Shown here: positions 9,150 to 19,464 of the stretch, piece by piece | Layout: each line of letters begins with the position of its first letter | How positions within the stretch are numbered: position 1 is the stretch's first letter | Assembly (NCBI RefSeq): GCF_016808335.1 | Contig: NC_053138.1 | Location: forward strand, 51,676,951 to 51,740,950 | Direction of reading: 5' to 3' | DNA from: Panicum virgatum | Lineage: Eukaryota; Streptophyta; Magnoliopsida; Poales; Poaceae | DNA: 64,000 bases | Translations under genes and position numbers: made by a program | Notes under the pieces: generated by a model | Told to the model about the DNA's origin: nothing | What the model saw: only the letters and a program-made list of their open reading frames with translations | The model's database searches: none

Positions 9150-10609
9150 GTACGGGGAACAACAGGGAACGAACTCTTCGAAATTCAAATTCAAAATCAT
9201 GAGTTACTATTCATGACACTATTCAAATTCAGCAGTTACTATTCAAATTCGTGGCACTATTCAAAATATTAGGTACTATTCAAATTCCGAATATGAATAG
9301 GAAAATCCCACTCACAAGGTGGATGAACTACTTCAGGGGGTCTCCTCTTTATGCACTATTCTTTGGAAATAATTAGGTATTTAGCAACTCAACGAGCAGA
9401 GCGTCGCTTTCACGCTACTATTTGCAGCAGTATTCTGGCAATATAAATTGGCTAAGTATGCGCTTAACTCTTAATTAAGAAGATAAATAGTGCACGAGCA
9501 CTCACCAGAGAGTGGCTCAGGCACCCAAATTCTACACTATTCTACGATAGCGACTTACTGGGTGGTGGATATGAGTGCGTGATTATTATGTGTGCGATTA
9601 GTGAAAATGCAGAGTATGGTATGCGTGCTTCTTAGGATCTTGGCTGGTTGGCGAAACCAAAATTTCAGCCGGTGGAGTGTCTTATGCTTGTGTAAATCCT
9701 ACTCGGTACTCACCGCATGCATCACTAGCTTGCTTCAGAACCAGGCCTACCCGGTCTTCTCCCGAACTAACCCCGGCCGCGCGCACACAGGACTCAAGCT
9801 CTACCGTCTCCCCAGGCAGTTCCACCCGAAGGGAACACTTCTCTGCGGACACAGGCTCTCTCAGACGCCTCTCCATGGGCTAAACGAGAGCAACTCAACG
9901 CAGAGGTTTCTCCTCTAGGGTCCCTAGCGTAGAGACATCACCCCGTATGAACGAGCTCAAAGGAAAGCAGGGAAATTCACAGGAAAGCTTAATCCATTTC
10001 CACAGAGTAAACTTACATACGGCTTTCCCTTTCGGGAAACCCCAAGCACTTACACAACCTTGGATTACCTTACAGGCGAAGGGCGATTACAGCTTCTCCC
10101 TTATTTCTATATTACAATGGGAGTGAGATGGCTACTAATTAGGTGGAGTGGATGCGCTCTAAGTATTAGGCTCGGTGTCTTCTCTCCTCGCTGGCTGGTG
10201 TGGTTGGTGTCGAATGCCTGCGTCTGGCTTCTCCTTTTATAGAAGGGAGGAGCCTTTAGGCTTAAGGAAGCGCTGGACACCCGGCGTCTTCAATTATCCT
10301 CCTTTACTGTTGCCTGGACAGCTGGACGATAATGCTGGCTTCAATAATTGTCCTGGCTACAGTAGAACTCACTGTTCTGGACGGCGGTGCTGGCTTCAAT
10401 AATTGTCCTGCCTACAGTAGGACTCACTGTTGAAATTACTATTTATTCCTTTTGTCTTGTCCACTTCCTTCACGTGATATTCTCTGGATATATTCGAGAA
10501 TATATTCGGTGTATAGTCTTCCACGCCCGAATGATTGATGTCGCAGACATCAAGCAAACACTCTGCCATGCTTATCCACGGCGAAATTGTTGATGACACC
10601 TTATCAACA
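9150..10609 (-). repeat. R2: pararetroviral intergenic/promoter repeat, direct copy 2
   Basis: This is the most complete R copy, running from the primer-binding-site junction to the 3' edge of segment B. It separates segments B and A. It contains the array of TATTCAAATTC-like units near 9180-9290, the TATA box at 10233-10242 (- strand) and the duplicated upstream block (starting near 10334 and 10389). The sequence is nearly identical to R1 apart from point changes and the 28-base block R1 lacks. Chance ORFs inside it are not counted as genes. Confidence 0.85.
10233..10242 (-). promoter_or_regulatory. TATA box of viral repeat R2
   Basis: CTATAAAAGG on the - strand, in the same context as in R1, about 1.1 kb upstream of the segment A primer site. 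It would drive transcription into segment A. Inferred from sequence only. Confidence 0.55.
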
Positions 10610-10661
10610 CTGGCAATTATTTAAACATTAACACATATTTAATTTTCGTAATATATAACTC

Positions 10662-11498
10662 TTAATACTCTTGTTGCTGCCCATGACCACGAATATCTAG
10701 CATATCATCATCAGATATTGGCATATTCATTTTTGATTCATAATCCTTCTTTATATTTTCTTCATAGTCTTTCTTTATGGCATCAAAATTTTCCTTTATT
10801 TCATGCTTCACTTCTTGCCATATTTCTTCTTTTATATCTTTCTTCAATTGAGGAATTATTGAATCTAGCCTTTCTTTGATCTTCTTTTCAACATATTCTT
10901 CATTTGATGCTTCTTTTTTTACAGCATCCTTATATGTGGGCATTCTTGAAGGTCCATCTTCTCTTATATTTATTCCAGGCAAATTTGTCTTCACATCATT
11001 TGCCTTCCTATATTTTTGAATATATTCTTTTGCTGCAGGTTCTAGGAAATAAATTATTCCCAAAATATTTCTTGCATATGATAGGGCTTGATCAATATCT
11101 AAATATTTTTTCCATGATATTCCTCCATCTTTTTCTCTTTCTATTTGCTGAGCTATAACTTCTTCAAAGTTTACATAGATTCCTGGTGTCTTTCCCCTAT
11201 ATATGACATATATGGGTTTCTTTTCAATATTGCTCGATAAGTCTTTTGGTTGTATCTTCCCATTCATCATATGAAAATATTCAGCTAAACTGTTTAATAT
11301 TGCAAGCATATAGCCTCTATCATCTCTCTTATTATTATATTAGAACAAAAAATTATCTAAAATGCATTCTTGTATTTCATCTAAGACAATATGGTCTTTA
11401 GCCTTAAATTTATAAGTATTTGGTGGAAAGATTCTCAATCTGTTTTCAGTTCCAAAGCTGAAACTTTCACCACCACTAGGACTCATTCCTCTCTTCAT
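10662..11498 (-). pseudogene. Viroplasmin/transactivator-like ORF (segment B)
   Basis: The ORF opens with an ATG at 11496-11498 that overlaps the RNase H stop codon as ATGA, a coupling common in this virus family. An in-frame TAA at 11340-11342 interrupts it. It then reopens as a 215-residue frame to 10662. Near residues 30-75 of that part lies the pattern YVIYRGKTPGIY followed by an aromatic and an alanine-rich helix. This is the signature fold shared by the caulimovirus viroplasmin domain and the N-terminal hybrid-binding domain of RNase HI. The C-terminal half is a highly charged coiled coil. In caulimoviruses this domain belongs to the inclusion-body/translation transactivator protein; that role here is inference. 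Confidence 0.6.
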
Positions 11499-11995
11499 TC
11501 CTGCAAAATAGATGATCGTGAAAATATATCAGGCAAGGTATTATCTTTACCTTTTATATGCTCGAAGATTACTTTATAACCATTTCCTGTAATGATGTCT
11601 TCAAATAAAACCCATCTCCTAGTTGAGCTTTTCTTACTATTGACTTTATTATAATATTTACATATAGCTTCACAGTCTGTCCTTACTGTGAACTCTTTAA
11701 ATCCTAAATATAATCTAAAATCATTTATTGCATTTATTACAGCTAATATTTCTCTATCAGTGTTATTTATAGCCTTTAACTTATATTTCCCTGAAGCGTA
11801 CCTACATATTTTTTCTTCTATTTTTGGAGAGTACTTGTTCGGCTTTTGTTTTAATATAGCTCCCCATCCTATTTCAGATGCATCTGTTTCTATTATAAAA
11901 TAATAATCATCTAAAGGTAATTCTAAAGGTTTTAGTTCTTTGACCTTTTCTTTTATGACTCTTACTAATCTTATATCTTCAGAATTAAAATGCTT
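11495..11995 (-). pseudogene. RNase H domain (segment B)
   Basis: Continuous with the reverse transcriptase frame after an in-frame TAG (11996-11998), this stretch is open for about 166 codons to a TGA at 11495. It carries the four acidic positions of RNase HI in order: ETDAS, NTDREIL, RTDCEA and the final aspartate in DNTLPDIF. The enzyme degrades the RNA strand of the DNA-RNA hybrid during reverse transcription. The domain looks complete; only the upstream stop separates it from the polymerase. Confidence 0.75.
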
Positions 11996-13159
11996 CTACC
12001 CATTTTTCCTTAACTTTGCATACAATGGTCCAGCAAGTTTGGCTAGGTTTTCAATATAATTTCTAGCATAATTTACTATTCCTAAGAACTGTTGCAATGT
12101 CTTTTTGTCATTCATAATATCAGGGAACTGTAAAATTTTCTTTGCAATATGATCTTGTAAATAAATTTTTCCTTCTCCTATTTCATGACCTAAAAAATTT
12201 ATCTTTTCTTTGCATATCTCCATTTTCTTTTTAGAAAGTATTAATCCATGTTGCTCTACCTTTCTAAAAAATGTTTCTAAATGAGCTATGTGTTCTTTAT
12301 AGGATTTTGAAAAGATTAACAAATCATCAATATAAACCAATATAAATTCTTGGTTTTCATTAAAGATATTCTGCATCTTTCTTTGAAATAAAGCAGGGGC
12401 ATTCTTTAAACCTAAAGGCATAACAAGCCACTCAAAATGGCCTTGAGGACACGTAAAAGTCCACTCTATTGATTCTTCTACCATCTTTACTTGTCAAAAC
12501 CCAGCTTTTAAATCAAACTTTGAGAAATATTTACTTCCTTGTATTCTATTGATCCATTCTTGCTTATTAGGGATATTATAACCATCATCTATGGTGTTAT
12601 CATTCAATCTTTTATAATTAATAACCATTCTTGATTTTCCTCTAGCTATTTCTGCATGATTTCTTACTATAAATGCAGCTGACCTATGAGGACTTCTGCT
12701 TTCTCTTATGGCTCCTAATTTTAAAAGCACTTCAATATGCATCTTGAATTCTTCTATATCCTTAGGTGTAGCTTCAATAGGACTTGTCTTAATTATATAG
12801 TTAGGATTTATTATATTAATTTTACACACAATACCATTCTTATCCCAATATTTCATTGGTATTTCTCCAATTATTTGAATATATTCTAATCTTTGCACAA
12901 TTTTATCTATGTCTCTTTTAGATTTTATATCTCTATACCAATTGGGTGCAAAGGATTGTAAACTAATACATTCTATACATGAATTTGCCATATGAAATTC
13001 TTCTATATTTTCACCTAACTCCTCGTCTGTATGATTATCAAGGTCATTATCATCAGCTCCTTGGAGTTCTAAATTAGTCTTTCCGGTATTGGAATTTATA
13101 GTTTTACGCACTTCTGTTATGTATGGAATATTATCTTGATAAGGAATAAATGTAATTCC
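11996..13159 (-). pseudogene. Reverse transcriptase of endogenous caulimovirid (segment B)
   Basis: Two open pieces, about 12494-13159 and 11999-12484, lie in one frame and are separated by a TGA near 12491 within the conserved KFDLKAGF region. A TAG at 11996 then closes the second piece. Motifs seen are the fingers/palm aspartate in FDLKAG, the LPLGLKNAPALFQ-type block (here preceded by VM) and the catalytic YIDDLL, followed by the connection FLGH. Order and motifs are those of Ty3/caulimovirid polymerases. The two stops sit where tryptophan codons are usual in the family, so simple G-to-A decay on the coding strand could explain both. Confidence 0.8.
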
Positions 13160-13693
13160 TTACTCATGTATGATCGTTGTTTGCAACGAGAATTGTAAAA
13201 ATCTTAGTCCTAAGATCATATCATCATGTATCATAGATAGGTCTGTTATTGTAATCTCATCCATAATATATTTAGTATTATTTATTTGTACCTCAATATT
13301 GTAGGCTAACTGATTATGAAGCTTCTTTATTCCAGACATATCCGTGGATATATCTGCCTTTTCTTGATCTATTGTATGAACTATTTCTGGGCATCTTGCA
13401 AAATATTTATCATGCATAATATTTTTGGTACAGCCAGTATCAACTAATGCTAATATTTTGTAAGTGATAGTAGGTGTTAATTTTACTTTCACAGGTATTC
13501 TTATTCCTACAATTTCTTTAAATGGCAGTTTGACTATATATTTGCTACCAAAATTTATTATAGCATCCTTTAACTGTATGACACTATTATCTTTGTTGTT
13601 TGACTGTGTTGCACTATTATCCTTGTTGTTTATTATCATTTGGTCCTTTAACTCTATTCTTACCAGCTTTTTCTTCAGCCTTTTGTACCTCAC
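13160..13693 (-). pseudogene. Aspartic protease domain (segment B)
   Basis: This 177-residue open frame holds a retroviral-type aspartic protease. The active site LALVDTGCT lies at about residues 82-90, the hydrophobic strands around it fit, and a C-terminal ILGLRFL motif completes the pattern. A TAA at 13160-13162 separates it from the reverse transcriptase, and it overlaps the Cys-rich ORF by 77 bases in another frame. In living relatives these parts form a single polyprotein that the protease cleaves. Segment A has no protease. Confidence 0.75.
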
Positions 13694-14282
13694 TGAGTTC
13701 TATCTTACTTTTTAGTTCTTCTAGTTCCACTTCTAAACTATTTATTGTATTTTCTAAATTTCTAACTCTTCTGGTTAATAATTTATCTTCTGCTTCTAAT
13801 TCTACTTCCTGTCTCCATCTTTGATTTCCAGCTTTTAAGCATGAAGCACATGCTTGCTTTAAGCATACACTACAAGTAAATCTATTTTCTTGACTAGGAA
13901 AATAAATGCAGAAAGCACATTTAATATTATAGTCACCTCTTCCTTGTATCCAATCATGATCACAATTTCCTTGATCCATTAATTTAGTTTTAACCTCCTC
14001 TAAGGTATTAATTCTTTCACTATTTATTTCTAATGCATCCATAGCATTATCAAGGTTATATAAACTTTCATTATCTAGAGAGTCTATAAAGTCTCTGTAT
14101 TGTTGGGCATTATTTTCTTCGTCTACATAACTTTCTAAAGGTTCAATCATAGACTCTGGTTGTTTGTCCTCTTTTAACACATTATTTATCATAATATTAC
14201 CTTTATGAGTGTCTGGATCCCTTTTTGCTTTATGATTCTGCACATCTTTCGGGTTTGACTCATCTTCCCACTTCTTTATCAC
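13617..14282 (-). pseudogene. Cys-rich/coiled-coil module (segment B)
   Basis: An open frame of about 220 codons contains an acidic N-terminal part. A Cys-rich module follows with CX2C pairs and the motif TCSVCLKQAC (about residues 125-150), and then a heptad-rich coiled coil. The Cys-rich part matches the module in segment A (5629-6432) in order and spacing, so the two segments share paralogous coding sequence. The coat-protein core and zinc knuckle that precede it in segment A are missing here. The first in-frame codon is not ATG; the true start is upstream near 14476, across a frame break. Confidence 0.65.
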
Positions 14283-14369
14283 AACTGACGCTTTATATTT
14301 CTTATCATTTAGCTCTCTTTCTTTGGATATCTTTTTTAAATAAGCTATCTTTCTTATAAAATAATTTTT

Positions 14370-14476
14370 TTTTCTCTAATAGCAGACCATTCACATAACA
14401 TAGAAGTATTATATTCATCAGGAATTTTACTTAGTTTAAACTCGTACTGCTTAATTTCATTTTCTAAAGCTTCCAT
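14370..14476 (-). pseudogene. 5' part of segment B ORF, homologous to the tail of the segment A movement-protein ORF
   Basis: The first ATG downstream of the segment B primer site is at 14474-14476. It opens a frame that encodes a stretch almost identical to part of the segment A ORF (KIPDEYNTSMLCEWSAIRE). The frame is lost at a run of nine A residues (- strand) near 14369 and meets a stop soon after. Coding-like sequence then continues in another frame into 13617-14282. No movement domain precedes it: segment B begins its coding where segment A is already past the movement domain. Confidence 0.6.
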
Positions 14477-14561
14477 TTTAAATACGACTGAGATATTCTA
14501 CTAATTCTGGTACTCTAAAATATGTCACAAATTCCCTTAAATTCAAATTTTAACAACCACG

Positions 14562-14573
14562 GCTCTAATACCA
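14562..14573 (-). promoter_or_regulatory. Primer-binding site (tRNA-Met), segment B, one mismatch
   Basis: On the - strand this reads TGGTATTAGAGC, one base different from the segment A site. It sits at the same junction between an R copy (R3) and a coding segment. About 30 flanking bases, including an AATTTAAGGGAATT leader, are shared with segment A. Confidence 0.8.
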
Positions 14574-15628
14574 GTACGGGGAACAACAGGGAACCGAACT
14601 CTTCGAAATTCAAATTCAAAATCACGAGTTACTATTCACGACACTATTCAAATTCAGCAGTTACTATTCAAATTCGTGGCACTATTCAAAATATCCGATA
14701 CTATTCAAATTCCGAGTATGAATAGGAAAATCCCACTCACAAGGTGGATGAACCACTTAAGGAGGTCTCCTCTTTATGCACTATTCTTTAGAAATAATTA
14801 GGGAGTATTTAGCAACTCAGCGACCAGAGCGTCGCTTTCACGCTACTATTTGCAGTAGTATTCTGGCAATATAAATTGGCTAAGTATGCGCTTAACTCTT
14901 AATTAAGAAGATAAACAGTGCACGAGCACTCACCAGAGAGTGGCTCAGGCACCCAAATTCTACACTATTCTACGATAGCGACTTACTGGGTGGTGGATAT
15001 GAGTGCGTGATTATTATGTGCGCGATTAGTGAAAATGCAGAGTATGGTATGCGTGCTTCTAAGGATCTTGGCAGGTTGGCGAAACCAAAATTTCAGCCGG
15101 TGGAGTGTCTTATGCTTGTGTAAATCCTACTCGGTACTCACCGCATGCATCGCTAGCTTGCTTCAGAACCAGGCCTACCCGGTCTTCTCCCGAACTAACC
15201 CCGACCGCGCGCACACAGGACTCAGGCTCTACCGTCTCCCCAGGCTGTTCCACCCGAAGGGAACACTTCTCTGCGGACACAGGCTCTCTCAGACGCCTCT
15301 CCATGGGCTAAACGAGAGCAACTCAACGCAGAGGTTTCTTCTCTAGGGTCCCTAGCGTAGAGACATCACTCCGTATGAACGAGCTCAAAGGAAAGCAGGA
15401 AAATTCACAGGAAAGCTTAATCCATTTCCACAGAGCAAACTTACATATGGCTTTCCCTTTCGAGAAACCCCAAGCACTTACACAACTTTAGATTACCTTA
15501 TAGGCGAAGGGCGATTACAGCTTCTCTCTTATTTCTATATTACAATGGGAGTGAGATGGCTACTAATTAGGTGGAGTGGATGCGCTCTGAGTATTAGGCT
15601 CGGTGTCTTCTCTCCTCGCTGGCTTGTG
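14574..15628 (-). repeat. R3: pararetroviral intergenic repeat, direct copy 3 (truncated)
   Basis: Matches R2 from the primer-site junction to about 15628, ending after CTCGCTGGCTTGTG where R1 and R2 continue. The TATA box and upstream duplicated block are therefore missing. The break point joins directly to an inverted R copy. Confidence 0.8.
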
Positions 15629-16329
15629 AAAGCCGTATGTAAGTTTGCTCTGTGGAAATGGATTAAACTTTCCTGTGAATTTCCCTGCTTTTCTTTGAGC
15701 TCGTTCATACGGGGTGATGTCTCTACGCTAGGGACCCTAGAGGAGAAACCTCTGCGTTGAGTTGCTCTCGTTTAGCCCATGGAGAGGCATCTGTGAGAGC
15801 CTGTGTCCGCAGAGAAGTGTTCCCTTCGGGTGGAACTGCCTGGGGAGACGGTAGAGCCTGAGTCCTGTGTGCGCGCGGCCGGGGTTAGTTCGGGAGAAGA
15901 CCGGGTAGGCCTGGTTCTGAAGCAAGCTAGCGATGCATGCGGTGAGTACCGAGTAGGATTTACACAAGCATAAGACACTCCACCGGCTGAAATTTTGGTT
16001 TCGCCAACCTGCCAAGATCCTGAGAAGCACGCATACCATACTCTGCATTTTCACTAATCGCGCACATAATAATCACGCACTAATATCCACCACCCAGTAA
16101 GTCGCTATCGTAGAATAGTGTAGAATTTGGGTGCCTGAGCCACTCTCTGGTGAGTGCTCGTGCACTGTTTATCTTCTTAATTAAGAGTTAAGCGCATATT
16201 TAGCCAATTTATAATGCCAGAATACTGCTGCAAATAGTAGCGTGAAAGCGACGCTCTGCTCGCTGAGTTGCTAAATACTCCCTAATTATTTCCAAAAAAT
16301 AGTGCATAAAGAGGAGACCTCCTGAAGTG
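15629..16329 (+). repeat. Inverted partial copy of R
   Basis: Reverse complement of the R segment corresponding to about 3526-4200 of R1. It has the 28-base block that R1 lacks but shares the TTTTTTGG variant with R1 rather than R3. It is therefore a separate R variant, not a fresh inverted copy of R3. It faces R3 across about 175 bases, giving two arms of about 0.7 kb (14753-15455 and 15629-16329). Confidence 0.8.
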
Positions 16330-17480
<1,151 letters not shown>

Positions 17481-17775
17481 GAAAAGGTCTGTAGTCTAGT
17501 GATTTTAAGAGCCTCGGTAGCACCTAAGGTCCCGAGTTCGACTCCCCATGGGAGCGAATATTCTGAGATTTAACGGCGTTGTGCATTAAGTGGTATGCGA
17601 CGTTCCCATCGACAGCGAAGCGCCTGTCAATCTCGAGGATTTGCCAGCTCCGTCTTCGAAGATGCTCATAGGGGTAGGTTTGCGTACGTATATTCATAGG
17701 GGTGTGAATGCGCGTGCGTTGTGAATATCTAAGATGTACTGTGTAATCTAAAAAAAGATGCGCTATTAAAAATGA
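17481..17775 (+). mobile_element. tRNA-derived SINE with 10-bp target duplication
   Basis: Flanked by TGGGACTTGC at 17471-17480 and again at 17776-17785. The head is tRNA-like with an A-box-like GTCTAGTGATTT and a B box GGTCCCGAGTTCGACTCC (17528-17545). The body (CGACGTTCCCATCGACAGCG, GCGCCTGTCAATCTCGAGGA, CTCATAGGGGTAGG) is that of a widespread grass SINE family. The tail is A-rich after TACTGTGTAATCT. Non-autonomous and transcribed by RNA polymerase III when active. Confidence 0.85.
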
Positions 17776-17785
17776 TGGGACTTGC

Positions 17786-17909
17786 ATCCCTACCTATGGG
17801 CTATAGAGTTGGGTAATGGGTCCATGTTTCAAATTTGGGTCAACCCAGTTAAATCTGCATCGTAAGGGCCGTGGCTTCCCCGGACCAGCGTGGGCCGGGC
17901 CGGAAATCT
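17786..17909. other. Short host flank between SINE and MULE
   Basis: Contains one more TGGGTCAACCCA motif and the sequence that was originally continuous with the PIG-V upstream region at 22539. No gene. Confidence 0.4.
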
Positions 17910-18366
17910 TGATATAGGGTGTTTTTTATATATTTTTTTAAAAAAAATTTACAGAAATATATTTTTAGTTTTAGATTTTACAGTTGTATACCCCTACCGC
18001 CCCGCATGGGGCGGTAGGGACCTATATGTAAATAAAAATATTTTTTTTCGCAGAGGTCCTTGGCGGGTGCCTGCCGCCCCCCTGCCGGGCGGCAAATATA
18101 AAACTCCGCCCCTTCCCTCGCGCTCTCATTTTCTGCCCATGAGATCCAGAGAGGGGAGACGGAGAGAGGAGGGGTGAGGGAGGTAATTCCACCGGCGAAG
18201 CCCTGCCGGATTTTGGATCCGAACCGCAGGTAACCAATATTTCTTAACTATTATAGACTTGTTTCTAAAATAATTATGAATTAGAATAGATTTAGTTTTT
18301 GGATAGTGAAATATAGAATAGTAAACTTAGAATGACAGTAGCTTATTGTTATTGGAGCATAAGGCA

Positions 18367-19175
18367 ATGGCTGCCTCCAATTCCGTTGGATTTTCATGGA
18401 CCGAAGAAAAATCTAGTATATTTCTTGAGATCATAACACATCTTGTAACCAGTAAGAAGTGTGATCCATTAGCGGATGGTACGATAGAGATGATGTTGTC
18501 CAAATTAGTTGAGTTTTAAGATTTGACATTCTTTCGAGGTATTACAATGCAAGATTTAAAAAAACACCTGCTAGAACGTCGTAAGATATACATGAGGGTA
18601 TGTGAACTAGCGAATCATCCTATGTTATTGGATTCTTACAAACTACTTGTAAGATATGGATGCGGCCAGAGGTGTATGAGATGCACATTAAGGTAACTCT
18701 TATTCAGTTCTAATCTCGTCCGTCATTTGTAATCCATATTTACGGAATAGTAAAATTATTGTGTAATTATATGCTAGGATTAGCCCGAGGACACGGAGTT
18801 GATTAACAATTCAATACCAAATTTCCGTAAATTGGTATGTATCTTCGGTGGAGTTGTGCCGCAAACTAGACGAAGGAGGTGGAAAAGATCTTCGGGTGAT
18901 AATTCTTGGCCTCCGCAAGAACAGATGACCGGAGGTTCGTCAAATCATGCTGTACCACCTCGAGCACCTAGTTGTGTTAACTGGGATGACGATATGGATG
19001 ACTTCATGCCCCCCAAATCATGGTCTCGAACACCTAATGTTCATCGCCCTGTACATGAACCTAGAACCAGAAAAGAGAGAAAAGAAAAGTAGAGAGGTTC
19101 GTCAAGTAATGCTGCACCACCTACAGCACCACCATCTGTCAACTGGGATGACGACTTAGATGATTTCATGACATG
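18367..19175 (+). pseudogene. SANT/Myb-like accessory gene inside the MULE
   Basis: An ATG at 18367 opens a frame with the SANT-like start FSWTEEKSSIFLEIITHL. A TAA at 18517-18519 interrupts it, and the same frame then continues (LKKHLLERRKIYMRVCELAN) to a possible donor AG/GTAACT near 18693. A second exon-like stretch encodes a basic region and the duplicated motif VNWDDDMDDFM near 19010 and VNWDDDLDDFM near 19165. It is of the Myb/SANT-like type found in several plant DNA transposons and may bind DNA. It converges on the transposase. The stop codon marks it as decayed. Assignment rests on the tryptophan/helix pattern, so it is tentative. Confidence 0.5.
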
Positions 19176-19464
19176 ATCTGTAACATATGATGGACATCGG
19201 TTTTAGATTGTGATGTAAATTGTGACGGGATGCCTGTACCTTTAATTGCAATACTTATATGTATGCTATGTTTGATTGTAATGATTATATTTATGATACA
19301 ATACCACATAAGATACAATGAACGAAATATAAATAGAATGTTAAACAAAATACCACATAACATTTTACATTGAAGGTTTCATTCGTTACAACCAAATTCG
19401 AGACAAATACATAATATACTTAGTTTCGTACACACAAATACATTGCAAGCTGTTACGTGCACAA

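Noticed and set aside
3370..14573. LTR retrotransposon with R as LTRs
   Set aside because: R does not begin with TG and end with CA at the primer-site junction, there are three copies around two different interiors, and the proteins include a 30K-type movement protein, so an integrated caulimovirid fits better.
17524..17787. tRNA gene suggested by the B box
   Set aside because: The tRNA-like head is followed by a SINE body and tail with a 10-bp target duplication; it is a SINE, not a functional tRNA gene.
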